Numbered from the stretch's first letter, positions 1 to 10,409 are shown. The stretch: 64,000 nt of DNA from Parvularcula oceani (GCF_000733125.1 NZ_JPHU01000015.1:1-64000); one strand, 5' to 3'. Translations and numbers: made by a program. Notes: a model not told the origin generated them from the letters alone.

Positions 1-131
1 TTTCGAGCGGCGCGGGGGGTGAGGGAGGTGAGCCCGCCCCGAACACTCTCCAACCTTAGGTTGCACCGGTTAACGCGGGCTTAACGGCCCGCGCGCGTGC
101 ACCCGAAAAAGAAGACCGCTAGACCCCCCGC

Positions 132-848
132 ATGACCGACCCCCATTCCGCTCTCGTCCTGTTCTCCGGCGGCCAGGATTCCGCCACCTGCCTCGCCTGG
201 GCGCTCGACCGCTTCGAGCGGGTGGAGACGGTCGGCTTCGACTACGGCCAGAGGCATTCCGTGGAGCTTCAGGCGCGGGAGGTCGTGCGGCAGCGGCTGG
301 CGGAGGCGTTTCCGCACTGGCGCGAGCGGCTGGGCGCCGATCACAGGGTCGCGCTCGGCGCGCTCGCCGATCTCGGCGAGACGGCGATGACAGCCGATGT
401 CGCCTTCGCGGCCGAAGCCTCCGGCCTGCCCAACACCTTCGTGCCCGGGCGGAATCTCGCCTTCCTCGTCCTCGCGGGCGCCCTGGCCTATCGGCGGGGG
501 CAGGGCGTCCTCGTGGGCGGGATGTGCCAGACGGACTATTCGGGCTATCCCGATTGCCGGGAGGACGCCGTGCAGGCGCAGGCCGAGGCGCTGCGGCTCG
601 GCATGGACATGCCCCTCGTCGTCGAGACCCCGCTCATGCACCTGACCAAGGCGGAAAGCTGGGCGCTGGCCGACCGGCTGGGCGGAGGGGCGCTGACGGA
701 TATCATCATCGAGGACACCCATACCTGCTATGCCGGCGAACGCGGCCAGCGCCATGAATGGGGCTATGGCTGCGGAGAATGCCCGGCCTGCGAGCTGCGG
801 GCCAAGGGCTGGCGGGAATGGCAGGCGGTCACGGGCGCCGCCAGATGA
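132..848 (+). CDS. queC: 7-cyano-7-deazaguanine synthase QueC
   Basis: This enzyme makes preQ0 from 7-carboxy-7-deazaguanine, ammonia and ATP in queuosine biosynthesis. The N-terminus carries the PP-loop ATP motif [12 protein letters not shown] (residues about 10-21). The C-terminus has the zinc-binding cysteines in CYAGERG...CGECPAC. At 238 aa it has the family's usual length. The stop overlaps the queE start by 4 nt (ATGA), so the two are translationally coupled. A 7-bp hairpin (74-80 with 87-93) lies upstream; no recognisable preQ1 riboswitch was found in the 131 bp before the start. The identification is firm. Confidence 0.97.
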   Translation: MTDPHSALVLFSGGQDSATCLAWALDRFERVETVGFDYGQRHSVELQAREVVRQRLAEAFPHWRERLGADHRVALGALADLGETAMTADVAFAAEASGLPNTFVPGRNLAFLVLAGALAYRRGQGVLVGGMCQTDYSGYPDCREDAVQAQAEALRLGMDMPLVVETPLMHLTKAESWALADRLGGGALTDIIIEDTHTCYAGERGQRHEWGYGCGECPACELRAKGWREWQAVTGAAR

Positions 849-1474
849 GCTACGCGGTCAAGGAACTCTTCTACACGCTGCAGGGCGAGGGCGCGCAGGC
901 GGGGCGGGCGGCCGTCTTCCTGCGCTTTGCGGGCTGCAACCTCTGGTCGGGACGCGAGGAGGATCGGGCGAAGGCGGTCTGCACCTTCTGCGACACGGAC
1001 TTCGTCGGGATGGACGGGGTCGGCGGCGGCCGCTTCCCCGATGCGGCAGCGCTGGCGGCCGCGGTCGCCGCGCAGTGGCCCGGCGGAGGCAGCCCTTATG
1101 TCGTCTGCACGGGCGGCGAGCCGCTCCTCCAGCTCGACCCGCCCCTCATCGAAGCGCTGCATGCCGAAAGGTTCGAGATCGCCGTCGAGACCAATGGCAC
1201 GGTGAAGGCGCCGCCGGGACTGGACTGGATCTGCGTCAGCCCCAAGGCCGATGCGCCGCTGGTCCTGACCGAAGGGTCCGAGCTCAAGCTCGTCTATCCG
1301 CAGGCCCTGGCGCCGCCCGAACGCTTCGAGGACCTGCGCTTCACTCACCACTTCCTTCAGCCGATGGACGGACCCGAGGTGGAGGCGAACATCGCCGCCA
1401 CCGTCGAATATTGCCGCCGCCACCCGAGGTGGCGGCTGTCGCTTCAGACGCACAAGATCACGGGCATTCCGTGA
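845..1474 (+). CDS. queE: 7-carboxy-7-deazaguanine synthase QueE
   Basis: A radical SAM enzyme that converts 6-carboxytetrahydropterin to 7-carboxy-7-deazaguanine, the step before QueC. The start [16 protein letters not shown] was chosen because its ATG overlaps the queC stop and begins the conserved QueE N-terminus; the frame is open further upstream but that part is queC in another frame. The cluster cysteines are in GCNLWSG...VCTFCDTDF, with the longer gap between the first and second cysteine that is typical of alphaproteobacterial Que[10 protein letters not shown] follows as the SAM-binding GGE motif. 209 aa. Confidence 0.96.
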   Translation: MSYAVKELFYTLQGEGAQAGRAAVFLRFAGCNLWSGREEDRAKAVCTFCDTDFVGMDGVGGGRFPDAAALAAAVAAQWPGGGSPYVVCTGGEPLLQLDPPLIEALHAERFEIAVETNGTVKAPPGLDWICVSPKADAPLVLTEGSELKLVYPQALAPPERFEDLRFTHHFLQPMDGPEVEANIAATVEYCRRHPRWRLSLQTHKITGIP

Positions 1475-1511
1475 TCCTGCGCCCCTGGGAGCCTTGGCCC
1501 CTGAGCCGCCC

Positions 1512-2111
1512 TCAGGCGAGAAGCGCCGCCAGCTTGTCGCCGAGCTGGCGGAAATAGCGGTCCGCCTCGGTCCAGATGCCGGCCTGCACGACCGGATCGT
1601 TGATGGGGTTGAACCGGCTGCGGTCCTCGAACATGGCGAGCACGCGGTCCCCCTCGAGGAGCTGCGCCTCGACGGCCGCGCCCCCCGTGGAGATGGACTG
1701 GAAGCTCAATGACGGCTCCTCGCTCAGCGCCGCTATGGTGGGACGGTTCGATGCGAGCTCCGTCAGCGTCAGCTGGATCGTCAGCACGCCGGGCCCGGGG
1801 GCGTCGACGAGCGTGGTGCGCTCTGAAAGCTCCGCCACCAGATCCTCGCGCAGGTCCTCGACCTTGGCGTTGATCGTGCGCTCGTCGATCGCCCATTCGC
1901 TGTCGCGCGTGCCGCGATAGATCTGCCGGTCGAGCCGATCGAGAATGTCGTCCGAGACCGCGATCGGCGCGAGATAGACCCGGTCATAGTCGCCGAGCTG
2001 CACCGGGGCGGCCGCCTCGAAGCTGTCGAAGCGGGAGGCGGCCTCCATGCCCGTCGGGGTCGCGCAGGCGCCGAGCGCGACGAGGGCCACTGAAGCGAAG
2101 AGATTCCGCAT
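1512..2111 (-). CDS. DUF3313-like lipoprotein
   Basis: A 199-aa predicted outer-membrane or periplasmic lipoprotein. The first 15 residues form a short signal peptide ending in LGAC, a lipobox. The mature part opens with a DYDRVYLAPIAV segment and contains a region reading L.IQLTLTEL, both resembling the DUF3313 family of proteobacterial lipoproteins. Function is unknown. It sits alone, convergent with queE and just upstream of the rnhA-thrB-ispH group on the same strand, separated from rnhA by about 50 bp in which transcription could continue. The family name rests on pattern resemblance only. Confidence 0.7.
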   Translation of the reverse strand: MRNLFASVALVALGACATPTGMEAASRFDSFEAAAPVQLGDYDRVYLAPIAVSDDILDRLDRQIYRGTRDSEWAIDERTINAKVEDLREDLVAELSERTTLVDAPGPGVLTIQLTLTELASNRPTIAALSEEPSLSFQSISTGGAAVEAQLLEGDRVLAMFEDRSRFNPINDPVVQAGIWTEADRYFRQLGDKLAALLA

Positions 2112-2159
2112 GTCCGTCTCCTTTATCGTCCGGAACGGAACATAGCAGCAACGGCAAGC

Positions 2160-2588
2160 TCAGGCGAACGGTGCCATGCCTTCGCGCGCCAATCTGTCGG
2201 CTTCTTCATTTCCCGGATGGCCGGCATGCCCTTTGACCCATTTCCAGGACACCGCGCGAGCGCTGCACAGCCCATCGAGGGCCTGCCAGAGGTCACGGTT
2301 CTTCACCGGCTTCCTCGCCGCCGTCTTCCAGCCATTGCGCTTCCAGCCATGGATCCAGGTCGTCACGCCGTTCTTCACGTATTGGCTGTCGGTGTGGAGC
2401 GTCAGCGGCGTGCCTTCTGGGAAGGCCGCCAGCGCCTCGATGGCCGCCTGGAGCTCCATGCGGTTATTGGTCGTCGCGCCTTCGCCGCCGCAAAGGCGCT
2501 TCTCGCCTCCGTCCTGCAGGATCAGAACGCCCCAGCCGCCGGGGCCGGGATTCCCGGAACAGGCGCCGTCCGTGTAGATTTCGATCAC
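2160..2588 (-). CDS. rnhA: Ribonuclease HI
   Basis: Degrades the RNA strand of RNA-DNA hybrids. At 142 aa it is a standard stand-alone RNase HI. All four catalytic acids are visible in context: [16 protein letters not shown] (D), [10 protein letters not shown] (E), LHTDSQYV (D) and [14 protein letters not shown] (D). The start is GTG at 2588, immediately abutting the thrB stop codon, so it is the last gene of ispH-thrB-rnhA, an arrangement commonly conserved in Alphaproteobacteria. Confidence 0.97.
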   Translation of the reverse strand: MIEIYTDGACSGNPGPGGWGVLILQDGGEKRLCGGEGATTNNRMELQAAIEALAAFPEGTPLTLHTDSQYVKNGVTTWIHGWKRNGWKTAARKPVKNRDLWQALDGLCSARAVSWKWVKGHAGHPGNEEADRLAREGMAPFA

Positions 2589-3548
2589 TCAAGCCTCGAG
2601 GAAGTCGTCGGGAGAGCGCTCGTGATGGCGCAGGAGGCGCAGGTAGGGAAGCGGGTCTTTTACAGAGACGCACGCCCCGGGCACGCGGTGCAGCCAGTCA
2701 TGGGCCCGCGTCAGGAGGAAGCGCAGGGCGGCCCCGGTGAGAAGCTGCGGCAGGGCATCACGCTCGGCCCCGGCGAGCGGGCGGATGCTCTCATAGCCCG
2801 CAAGGAACGCTCTGGGACCGGCCGGGTCCGGCGCCTCGCCGTCTTCCGGCTCCTTCGTCCAGGCATTGAGGGCGATGGCGAGATCGTAGGCGAGGCGGTC
2901 CGTGCAGGCGAAGTAGAAGTCGATCAGGCCCGTGACCCGGTCGCCCTCGAAGAGGACATTGTCGGGAAAGAGGTCGGCATGGATCGTTCCGGCGGGAAGG
3001 CCCGGCAGGGGCGCGAGGGCGCGTTCGAGATGGTGGCCGACCTCGCTGCGGAATCCCGGCGCCACCTCGTCGAGGCGCGGCGCGATCTGCGCGAAGAGCG
3101 CCTGCCAGCCATCAGGACCAAGCGCGTTCGCCCGCCGCCCCTCGAAGGGTTCGGCGGCACGGTGAAGCCGGGCCAGAGCCGCGCCCGCAGCGCGGGCCTG
3201 GGCGGGCGAGGGCGCTTCGGGCGAGACGCCCGAGACGAAGGTGATCAGCGCCGCCGGACGGCCGCAGAGCGTGCGCAGGCGCTCGCCGTCCCGGCCGGTC
3301 AGCGGCCGCGCGGCGGGCAGGCCGGCATCGGCGACGAAATCCATCAGGCCGAGGAAATAGGGAAGGTCCCCGGGGTCCACCCGCCGCTCATAGAGCGTCA
3401 GGATGAAGCGCTCGCCCGCCGTCTCGACGAGGTAGTTCGAGTTCTCGACGCCCTCGGCGATCCCCTTGAACATCGTCGCGGCGGGCAGGCCGTATGAGGA
3501 CAGGAAGGCGTTGAGCGCGCCGTCGGGCACATGGGTGTAGACGGCCAT
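2589..3548 (-). CDS. thrB: Homoserine kinase (ThrB, choline-kinase-like fold)
   Basis: Phosphorylates homoserine in threonine biosynthesis. The protein starts MAVYTHVPDGALNAFL, the typical N-terminus of the alphaproteobacterial ThrB family; a longer open frame upstream is ispH in another frame. The kinase core is of the aminoglycoside-phosphotransferase type, with HADLFPDNVLFEG (catalytic Asp and Asn) and GLIDFYFACTD (metal-binding Asp). 319 aa. It lies 23 bp downstream of ispH and abuts rnhA, so cotranscription is likely. Confidence 0.95.
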   Translation of the reverse strand: MAVYTHVPDGALNAFLSSYGLPAATMFKGIAEGVENSNYLVETAGERFILTLYERRVDPGDLPYFLGLMDFVADAGLPAARPLTGRDGERLRTLCGRPAALITFVSGVSPEAPSPAQARAAGAALARLHRAAEPFEGRRANALGPDGWQALFAQIAPRLDEVAPGFRSEVGHHLERALAPLPGLPAGTIHADLFPDNVLFEGDRVTGLIDFYFACTDRLAYDLAIALNAWTKEPEDGEAPDPAGPRAFLAGYESIRPLAGAERDALPQLLTGAALRFLLTRAHDWLHRVPGACVSVKDPLPYLRLLRHHERSPDDFLEA

Positions 3549-3571
3549 GCTCCCTGCCCCTTCTCGTTCGC

Positions 3572-4537
3572 TCAGGCGAGCGCGCGCGGCAGCTTGAAGG
3601 TCACGGCTTCCCTGGCCGTCTCGACCTCCTCGACCGTCACCGCATAGCGCTGGCTGAGGGCGTCGATCACGCCCTGCACGAGGGGTTCGGGAGCGGAGGC
3701 GCCAGCCGTCAGCGCGACCACGGACGGCGACAGCCGGGCGAGCGTGTCCCAGTCGATCCGCGAGGCGTCCTCGACCAGCACGGCATAGGGGCACCCCGCC
3801 CGCTGGCCGACCTCGACCAGGCGCTTGGAATTCGATGAGGTCTCAGAGCCGACGACGATCAGCGCATCGGCCTCTTCGGCGATGACCTTCACCGCGTCCT
3901 GGCGGTTGGTGGTCGCGTAGCAGATGTCGTCCTTGTGGGGGATGCGGATGTCGGGGAAGCGGCGGCGCAGCACCTCGACCACCGCCTTCGTGTCGTCCAC
4001 GGACAGAGTGGTCTGGGTGACATAGGCGAGCGGGACGGGAGCGCCCTCCGCGTCCTGCGGCGGCTCGAAGTGCTCGGCGTCTTCGGGCGTGTCGATCAGC
4101 GTGACCGCGCCTTCGGGCAGCTGGCCCATCGTGCCGATGACCTCCGGATGGCCCTGATGGCCGATCAGGAGGACGTGGTGGCCGCCATCGTGATGGCGCT
4201 GCGCCTCGATATGGACCTTGGAGACGAGGGGGCAGGTCGCGTCGAGATAGAGAAGCTCGCGCCGCTGCGCCTCGGCCGGAACGGATTTGGGCACGCCATG
4301 CGCCGAGAAGAGGACGGGCCGGTCGTCCGGCACCTCGTCGAGTTCGTCGACGAAGACCGCCCCCAATTCGCGCAGGCGGCGCACGACCGTCTCGTTGTGG
4401 ACGATCTCATGGCGCACATAGACGGGCGCGCCGAAGCGTTCGATCGCGCGCTCGACCATGATGATGGCGCGCTCGACCCCCGCGCAGAAGCCGCGCGGCG
4501 CGGCGAGGCGCAGGGTGAGAGATGGCTGTTCGGTCAC
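3572..4537 (-). CDS. ispH: 4-hydroxy-3-methylbut-2-enyl diphosphate reductase IspH
   Basis: Last enzyme of the MEP isoprenoid pathway, producing IPP and DMAPP through a [4Fe-4S] cluster. The three cluster cysteines are seen in [24 protein letters not shown] and [27 protein letters not shown] and a C-terminal [12 protein letters not shown] are also family hallmarks. 321 aa, GTG start at 4537 ([11 protein letters not shown]). It heads the leftward ispH-thrB-rnhA operon and is divergent from the lipoprotein-argS pair. Confidence 0.97.
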   Translation of the reverse strand: MTEQPSLTLRLAAPRGFCAGVERAIIMVERAIERFGAPVYVRHEIVHNETVVRRLRELGAVFVDELDEVPDDRPVLFSAHGVPKSVPAEAQRRELLYLDATCPLVSKVHIEAQRHHDGGHHVLLIGHQGHPEVIGTMGQLPEGAVTLIDTPEDAEHFEPPQDAEGAPVPLAYVTQTTLSVDDTKAVVEVLRRRFPDIRIPHKDDICYATTNRQDAVKVIAEEADALIVVGSETSSNSKRLVEVGQRAGCPYAVLVEDASRIDWDTLARLSPSVVALTAGASAPEPLVQGVIDALSQRYAVTVEEVETAREAVTFKLPRALA

Positions 4538-4641
4538 GATAGGCCTCGACGGTGGCGCGGAGCGCGGTGTCCGCTATAAGCCCTAGCCGAAGATGGGGCG
4601 GCGGAACAATCGGGCCGCTCCCGGCAAGTCAGGATCCGCCC

Positions 4642-5202
4642 ATGCGACAGCTTCTCGCGCTTCTCGCGCTTCCCCTCGCCGCGTGCTCGTCGGTCGGCGA
4701 CTCCTTCGAAGAGGCGCGTCTCGCCCGCGAGGCCAACCCCGCGCCCTGTCCCAACGTCTTCGTGCTCGACGATGCGGCGCGGATCATCGAGTTCGACGGC
4801 GATCCCGCGCTTGGCAATGTCGCCTGGTCGGGCGAGGTCCGGGACGTGCGCACCTCCTGCCGCTATGCCGAGGACGCGCCGATCCGCGCCGTGGTCGAGA
4901 TCGATTTCGCGATCGGAAAAGGGCCGGCGGCGCAAGGCGAGGGCTATACGGTCGACTATTTCGTCGCCGTGACGCGGACCAATCGCGACCTCATCGCCAA
5001 GCGCGAATTCTCCGTGCCGGTCACGGTCAGGGACGGGCGGCGGGTCGCCACCCTGACGCAGGAGATCGACGACATCGTCATCCCGCGCGCGGATGCGGAC
5101 ACGTCCGGCATCAATTTCGAGATCGCCGTGGGCTTCGCGCTGGACCGGGACCAGCTCCTCTACAACCGCTCGGGCCGCAGCCTGAAATTCCCGGAGCTTT
5201 GA
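4642..5202 (+). CDS. Putative lipoprotein upstream of argS
   Basis: A 186-aa protein with a signal peptide MRQLLALLALPLAAC ending in a lipobox cysteine. The start at 4642 was chosen because it begins the signal peptide; the longer frame adds 30 unlikely residues. The mature part is acidic, with no recognised catalytic motif, and carries alternating hydrophobic strands such as DDIVIP and NFEIAVGFAL that suggest a small beta-rich fold. Only 3 bp separate its stop from the argS GTG start, so the two probably share a transcript. Function unknown. Confidence 0.75.
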   Translation: MRQLLALLALPLAACSSVGDSFEEARLAREANPAPCPNVFVLDDAARIIEFDGDPALGNVAWSGEVRDVRTSCRYAEDAPIRAVVEIDFAIGKGPAAQGEGYTVDYFVAVTRTNRDLIAKREFSVPVTVRDGRRVATLTQEIDDIVIPRADADTSGINFEIAVGFALDRDQLLYNRSGRSLKFPEL

Positions 5203-5205
5203 GCC

Positions 5206-6984
5206 GTGACGAAAAGGACGCTGACCGAACGCCTGTCGGAGATCGTCGGAGCGGCCTTCGCGGCGGAGGGGCTCGACCCGGCTCTTGGCGCCGTGCGCGT
5301 CTCGGACCGGCCGGACCTTGCGCAGTTCCAGTGCAATGGCGCGCTGGCCGCCGCCAGGCAGGCCAAGGCGAACCCCCGCGCCATCGCCGAGGCCGTCGCC
5401 GCCCGCCTTCGTGAGGAGGGCGCCTTCGCGGCCGTCGAGATCGCGGGGCCGGGCTTCTTGAACCTCGTCCTCGCCGATGCGCGCCTCGCCGAGGCAGCGC
5501 TCGCCGATGGCTGGCAGGCCGGCGAGGCCGAGAAGATGATCGTCGATTATGGCGGCCCCAATGTCGCAAAGCCGCTCCATGTCGGCCATCTGCGCGCGGC
5601 GCTGATCGGCGAGAGCATCAAGCGCATCCTGCGCGCCGCCGGTCACGACGCGGTGGGCGACATCCATCTGGGCGATTGGGGCCTGCAGATGGGCCAGCTC
5701 ATCACCGAGCTGGAGCGCGAGCGGCCGGACCTGCCTTATTGGGACGAGAGCTTCGAAGGGCCTTATCCCAAGGAAAGCCCCGTCACGGTCGACGACCTCG
5801 CGCGGCTCTATCCGCAGGCGTCCAAGGCCTGCAAGATCGAGAAGGGTGAGACGGACCAGGACAAGATAGAGGCCGCCAGGGCGAGGCTCGGCGAGGCGCA
5901 GGCCGCCACCGTCGCGCTGCAGGAGGGGCGGCCGGGCTATCGCGCCGTCTGGCGGCATTTCGTGGACGTCTCGCTGCCCGTCCTCCGCCAGGACTATGAC
6001 GAGCTCGGCGTCGGCTTCGAGCTGTGGCGCGGTGAAGCCTCGGTCCATGACCGGATCGAAGGGCTCGTCGCGCGGCTCGGCGAGCGCGGCGTGCTGGAGG
6101 ACTCCGAAGGCGCGCGCGTGGTGACTGTCGCGCGCGAAAGCGACAAGAAGGAAATCCCGCCCCTTCTGATGATCAAGTCGAACGGTTCGGTCGGCTATGG
6201 CTCGACCGATCTCGCCACGCTCGATCAGCGGGCGGAGGAAGGCTATCAGCGCTGCCTCTATGTCGTCGACAAGCGCCAGGGAGAGCATTTCGAGCAGGTC
6301 TTCCGCGCCGCCGAACGCCTCGGCCTCTATGACGCCGACCATATGGAGTTCTGCGGCTTCGGCACGATGAACGGCAAGGACGGCAAGCCGTTCAAGACGC
6401 GGGCAGGGGGCGTTCTGCGCCTGCGCGACCTGATCGACATGGTGACGGACAAGGCGCGCGAGCGGCTCGCCGAAGGCGGCGTCGGCGAAGGCTATGAAGA
6501 AGACGAGCGCGAGGCGATCGCCAAGCTCGTCGGCATGGCCGCGCTGAAATTCGCCGACCTCTCCAATCCGCGCACCACCGATTACATCTTCGATCTCGAC
6601 CGCTTCGTGGCCTTCGAGGGCAAGACCGGTCCTTACCTGCTCTATGCGGTGGTGCGGATCGATTCGGTGCTCGCCAAGGCGGGGTCGGATGGCGGCGAGG
6701 CGAAACTCGTCCTGACCGAGCCGGCCGAGCGGGATCTCGCGCTGGCGCTGGCGAACCTCCCCGATGCGCTCAAGGCCGCGCATGACCGGCGCATGCCGCA
6801 TGTCCTGTGCGAGCAGGCCTACGGCGTCGCCCAAGCCTTCAGCCGCTTTTACGCGAGCTGCCGGATCGGCGACGAGGCGGATGCGGAAAAGCGGGCTTCG
6901 CGCCTCGTCCTGTCCCGCGTCACCCGCGACCAGTTGCGCGGCATCCTCGACCTCCTGGGGATCGAAGTGCCCGCCCGCATGTGA
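5206..6984 (+). CDS. argS: Arginyl-tRNA synthetase
   Basis: Class I aminoacyl-tRNA synthetase charging tRNA-Arg. The N-terminal Arg_tRNA_synt_N domain spans roughly residues 1-95. The HIGH-type signature is HVGHLRAALIGESI (about residues 125-138). The C-terminal DALR anticodon-binding domain includes RFYASCRIGDEADAEKRASRL and ends LGIEVPARM. 592 aa is the normal length. Translation starts at GTG 5206, three bases after the upstream lipoprotein stop. A 7-bp inverted repeat lies downstream at 7032-7056 without a clear T-run. Confidence 0.97.
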   Translation: MTKRTLTERLSEIVGAAFAAEGLDPALGAVRVSDRPDLAQFQCNGALAAARQAKANPRAIAEAVAARLREEGAFAAVEIAGPGFLNLVLADARLAEAALADGWQAGEAEKMIVDYGGPNVAKPLHVGHLRAALIGESIKRILRAAGHDAVGDIHLGDWGLQMGQLITELERERPDLPYWDESFEGPYPKESPVTVDDLARLYPQASKACKIEKGETDQDKIEAARARLGEAQAATVALQEGRPGYRAVWRHFVDVSLPVLRQDYDELGVGFELWRGEASVHDRIEGLVARLGERGVLEDSEGARVVTVARESDKKEIPPLLMIKSNGSVGYGSTDLATLDQRAEEGYQRCLYVVDKRQGEHFEQVFRAAERLGLYDADHMEFCGFGTMNGKDGKPFKTRAGGVLRLRDLIDMVTDKARERLAEGGVGEGYEEDEREAIAKLVGMAALKFADLSNPRTTDYIFDLDRFVAFEGKTGPYLLYAVVRIDSVLAKAGSDGGEAKLVLTEPAERDLALALANLPDALKAAHDRRMPHVLCEQAYGVAQAFSRFYASCRIGDEADAEKRASRLVLSRVTRDQLRGILDLLGIEVPARM

Positions 6985-7132
6985 GCGCCTCCCGCACTGT
7001 GGCATCTTTGCAATGGTGCAGTGCGAAAGGCGCTGGAAGACGGAACTCTTTCCAGCCGTAAAAAAACCGTCACAGAGTCCGCCTAACCGCCGCCGGGCAG
7101 GGGCAAGCGCCCTCCCGGAAGAGGTTCTAGTC

Positions 7133-10100
7133 ATGGTTCTGAGATCAATCCTCGCGGCGGGCGCCGCGACCATCGCGCTGGCGGGCGCGGCTCACGCGCA
7201 GGAAACGACGACCAGCGTTCGCGGTACGGTCGAGACCGATGCGGGCGCGCCGCTGGCCAATGCCGAAGTCGTCGTCACCGACACCCGGACCGGCCAGTCG
7301 CGCACCGTCACCACCGACAGCGATGGCCGCTTCCGCGTCACCAACCTGCCGGCCGGCGGCCCCTACAGCGTGACCGCGCGCGAGACAGGCTATCTCGGCG
7401 AGCGCGTCGACGACCTGACCTTCTTCGTGGGCGACACCGCCAATCTGACCTTCTCGCTCGAAGACCTCGCCGCCGGCGTGGCCGACGAGATCGTGGTCGT
7501 CGGCACCCGCCAGGTGCTCGGCACCGTGGCGCCGGGCCCTTCGGTCACCTTCACGGCCGAGGACCTCGCCGAGCTGCCGACCACCTCGCGCGACATCAAG
7601 GACATCATCAAGCTCGACCCGCGCGTCTATATCGACGAGACCTTCGGCGACGGCGTCTATTGCGTGGGCTCGTCCAACCGCTCGAACTCGCTGACCGTCG
7701 ACGGCTACAACCTCAACGACAATTTCGGCCTGAACGGCAACGGCTATCCGACTCAGCGCCTGCCCTTCCCCTATGACGTCGCCGAGCAGGTCTCCGTCGA
7801 GATCGCGCCCTTCGACGTGCAGTATGGCGGCTTCACGGGCTGCAACATCAACGTCGTCAGCCGCACCGGCACGGACGATTTCCAAGGCCGCCTCGTCTTC
7901 GACTTCACCAATGGCGACCTGCAGGGCAACTCGATCGAGGGCGACAGCTTCGAGAACCCCGACATCGACGAATATTCCTATGGCGGCTATCTGTCGGGCC
8001 CGATCCTGAAGGAGCGCCTCTACTTCACGCTCGGCTACGAGAAATTCACCGGCGGCGACACGTCGAACACCTCCTTCGCCGGCTCGGGCTTCCCCAACGA
8101 GATCGACTCGATCACGGCGACGGATGTCTCGCGCGTTCAGCAGATCCTCGCGGATGTCTACGGCTTCGAAGCGGGCAACGTTCCCGCGGGCCTCGATGTC
8201 GACGACGAGCGCTTCTTCGGCAAGCTCGACGCCTATCTGACCGATCAGCACCGCCTCGAGCTTTCCGGCCAGCACACGACCGGCAACTCGATCAGCATCC
8301 AGAACACCTCCGCCAATTTCGGCGAGCTGGGCCTGTCGTCCAACTGGTATGACCGTTCCGAAGAGCTGACCGTCGTCTCCGGCCGCCTGTTCTCGGAATG
8401 GACGGACAGCTTCTCGACCGAGGCGCGCGTCTCCTATCAGGACCGCGAAACGGGCCAGAACTCTCTGGGCGACGGCGATTTCGCCCAGCTCGAGATCCAG
8501 ACCGATGCCGGCGGCTCGATCTTCGTCGGCCCCGACGTCTTCCGCCACGCCAACCAGCTGATGCAGGAAGCGTGGAACGCCAAGCTCGCCGCGAACTACA
8601 CGACCGGCGACCACTTCTTCACCGTCGGCTACGAGTACGACCGCAACGAGGTCTTCAACCTCTTCGTGTCGAGCTCCGAAGGCGATGTCGTCTTCGAATC
8701 GATCGAAGATCTCGCCGCGCAACAGCCCGCCTCGATCTTCTACTCGAACACGGGCTCGAACGACGCGACCGACGGCGCCGCGGATTTCGCGACCGACAAG
8801 CACACGATCTACGCGCAGGACGTGTGGACCGTGAACAATGCTCTTGAGGTCACCGGCGGCGTGCGCATCGACGCCTATGCGGTCGAGGACAAGCCGGGCT
8901 ACAACCCCGCCTTCCAGGCCCGCTACGGCATCCGGAACGACGACACGCTCGAAGGCAAGACGCTGGTCATGCCGCGCATCGCCTTCGACTACGTGGCCAA
9001 TAACGGCGTCTCGTTCACCGGCGGCGTCGGCCTCTTCTCCGGCGGCGAGCCGGGCGTCTGGGTGTCCAACAACTACACCAATAACGGCGTCCTGCTGGGC
9101 AGCGCCTTCAGCGACGATCCGGACGTCCTGGCCGGCTTCGACGGCTTCAACATCCCGCAGGCGCTGCTCGACGCGAACACCACCGCGGTGAACAATGCCG
9201 ACGGCTATGTGAACGCGCTCGACCCGAACTACGAGATCCCGTCCGTTCTGCGCTTCTCCTTCGGCGCGAAATACATCGCCGATTTCCAGAACTTCCTCGG
9301 CGGGGGCTGGGAGTTCGGGGCCGATGTCCTCTACGGCATCACCTACAACCCCAATGAGTGGCAGGCGCTGAACATGGCGACGGTCGGCCAGGCGCCGGAC
9401 GGCCGTCCGATCTATGCCGGCATCGACCGGCTCGACCCCGACTGCGCCGGCCTGACCTATCGGCCGGGCACCGAGTTCGATTACGGCGACTGCGATTCCC
9501 GCGTCGGCGGATCGGGCGATGGCGACTTCCTGCTGACCAACTCCGACGAGGAGCCCAAGCAGCTCGTTCTCTCCGGCTATGTCCAGAACGAGTGGGAGCT
9601 CGACACGGTGACGCTGGGCGGCTTCCTCGGCTACGCCTTCACCGATGCCGAAGACGTCAACCCGGGCACGTCCAGCCGGGCGATCTCGAACTTCGAGAAC
9701 TTCGCGGTCTACGACTACAACAACTCCCGCGCGGCCACCTCGAACTATGCGATCCCGCACCGCTTCACGGGCCGCTTCGACGTCGCGCAGGAATGGGCGC
9801 CGGGCTGGACCACCCGCCTCGGCCTCGCAGGTCAGCTGAACGCCGGACGGCCCTACAGCTACACCTTCGACGCAGGCCGGGCCGGCGACGGCTTCCCGAA
9901 CGGGCTGAACTTCTTCGGCGACACGGACGCCTCCGCGGATCGCGGCCTCGTCTACGTGCCGATCAGCTCGGGCGATCCGAACCTCGACGTCGCGAACTCC
10001 GATCCGCAGGCGCTGGCCGACTATCTGGCCTTCTTCTCGGACGACAAGTTCGACGACTATCGCGGCGGCGTTGCGCCCCGGAACGAGTTCAATTCGGATT

Positions 10101-10384
10101 GGTGGGGCAAGATCGACCTTCGCCTGAGCCAGACGATCCCGCTGCCGGCCATGCTCGGCAATGACCGCCTGCGCCTCCTGGTGGATGTCGACAACCTGAC
10201 CAACCTGATCGACGACGACTGGGGCCTCTACCGCGAATACGGCTTCCCCTACCGCGTCCAGACGGTCGGGGCGGAGCTGACCGAGAACGGCTACGCCATC
10301 CAGAGCTTCGACGTGAACGACCAGTTCGTGAACCGGGGCATCAGCACCTGGCAGGTTCAATTCGGCGCCCGCTACGATTTCTAA
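7133..10384 (+). CDS. TonB-dependent receptor with N-terminal carboxypeptidase-regulatory domain
   Basis: A large (1083 aa) outer-membrane receptor. The start MVLRSILAAGAATIALAGAAHAQ gives a clean signal peptide; the open frame runs further upstream only because it shadows argS. An Ig-like carboxypeptidase regulatory domain follows (about residues 27-105, with SDGRFRVTNLPAGGPY). The plug comes next (about 130-240, with LPTTSRDIKDIIKLDPRV and VQYGGFTGCNINVVSRTG). The remainder is a long beta barrel ending in the aromatic terminal residue of VQFGARYDF. The substrate cannot be read from sequence. The layout resembles the oar/CirA-like receptors with a CarboxypepD_reg domain used for peptides or polysaccharides. 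It stands alone and is followed by a strong terminator. Confidence 0.93.
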   Translation: MVLRSILAAGAATIALAGAAHAQETTTSVRGTVETDAGAPLANAEVVVTDTRTGQSRTVTTDSDGRFRVTNLPAGGPYSVTARETGYLGERVDDLTFFVGDTANLTFSLEDLAAGVADEIVVVGTRQVLGTVAPGPSVTFTAEDLAELPTTSRDIKDIIKLDPRVYIDETFGDGVYCVGSSNRSNSLTVDGYNLNDNFGLNGNGYPTQRLPFPYDVAEQVSVEIAPFDVQYGGFTGCNINVVSRTGTDDFQGRLVFDFTNGDLQGNSIEGDSFENPDIDEYSYGGYLSGPILKERLYFTLGYEKFTGGDTSNTSFAGSGFPNEIDSITATDVSRVQQILADVYGFEAGNVPAGLDVDDERFFGKLDAYLTDQHRLELSGQHTTGNSISIQNTSANFGELGLSSNWYDRSEELTVVSGRLFSEWTDSFSTEARVSYQDRETGQNSLGDGDFAQLEIQTDAGGSIFVGPDVFRHANQLMQEAWNAKLAANYTTGDHFFTVGYEYDRNEVFNLFVSSSEGDVVFESIEDLAAQQPASIFYSNTGSNDATDGAADFATDKHTIYAQDVWTVNNALEVTGGVRIDAYAVEDKPGYNPAFQARYGIRNDDTLEGKTLVMPRIAFDYVANNGVSFTGGVGLFSGGEPGVWVSNNYTNNGVLLGSAFSDDPDVLAGFDGFNIPQALLDANTTAVNNADGYVNALDPNYEIPSVLRFSFGAKYIADFQNFLGGGWEFGADVLYGITYNPNEWQALNMATVGQAPDGRPIYAGIDRLDPDCAGLTYRPGTEFDYGDCDSRVGGSGDGDFLLTNSDEEPKQLVLSGYVQNEWELDTVTLGGFLGYAFTDAEDVNPGTSSRAISNFENFAVYDYNNSRAATSNYAIPHRFTGRFDVAQEWAPGWTTRLGLAGQLNAGRPYSYTFDAGRAGDGFPNGLNFFGDTDASADRGLVYVPISSGDPNLDVANSDPQALADYLAFFSDDKFDDYRGGVAPRNEFNSDWWGKIDLRLSQTIPLPAMLGNDRLRLLVDVDNLTNLIDDDWGLYREYGFPYRVQTVGAELTENGYAIQSFDVNDQFVNRGISTWQVQFGARYDF

Positions 10385-10409
10385 GCGGCGCTCGAGACCG
10401 AAAACCTCG

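Noticed and set aside
1-131. Possible preQ1 riboswitch before queC
   Set aside because: Only a 7-bp hairpin is present; no preQ1 aptamer features (C-rich loop and A-rich pseudoknot tail) could be found.
4534-7173. An 879-codon open frame antisense to argS
   Set aside because: Shadow of argS; no domain, and it overlaps the ispH start and lipoprotein genes.
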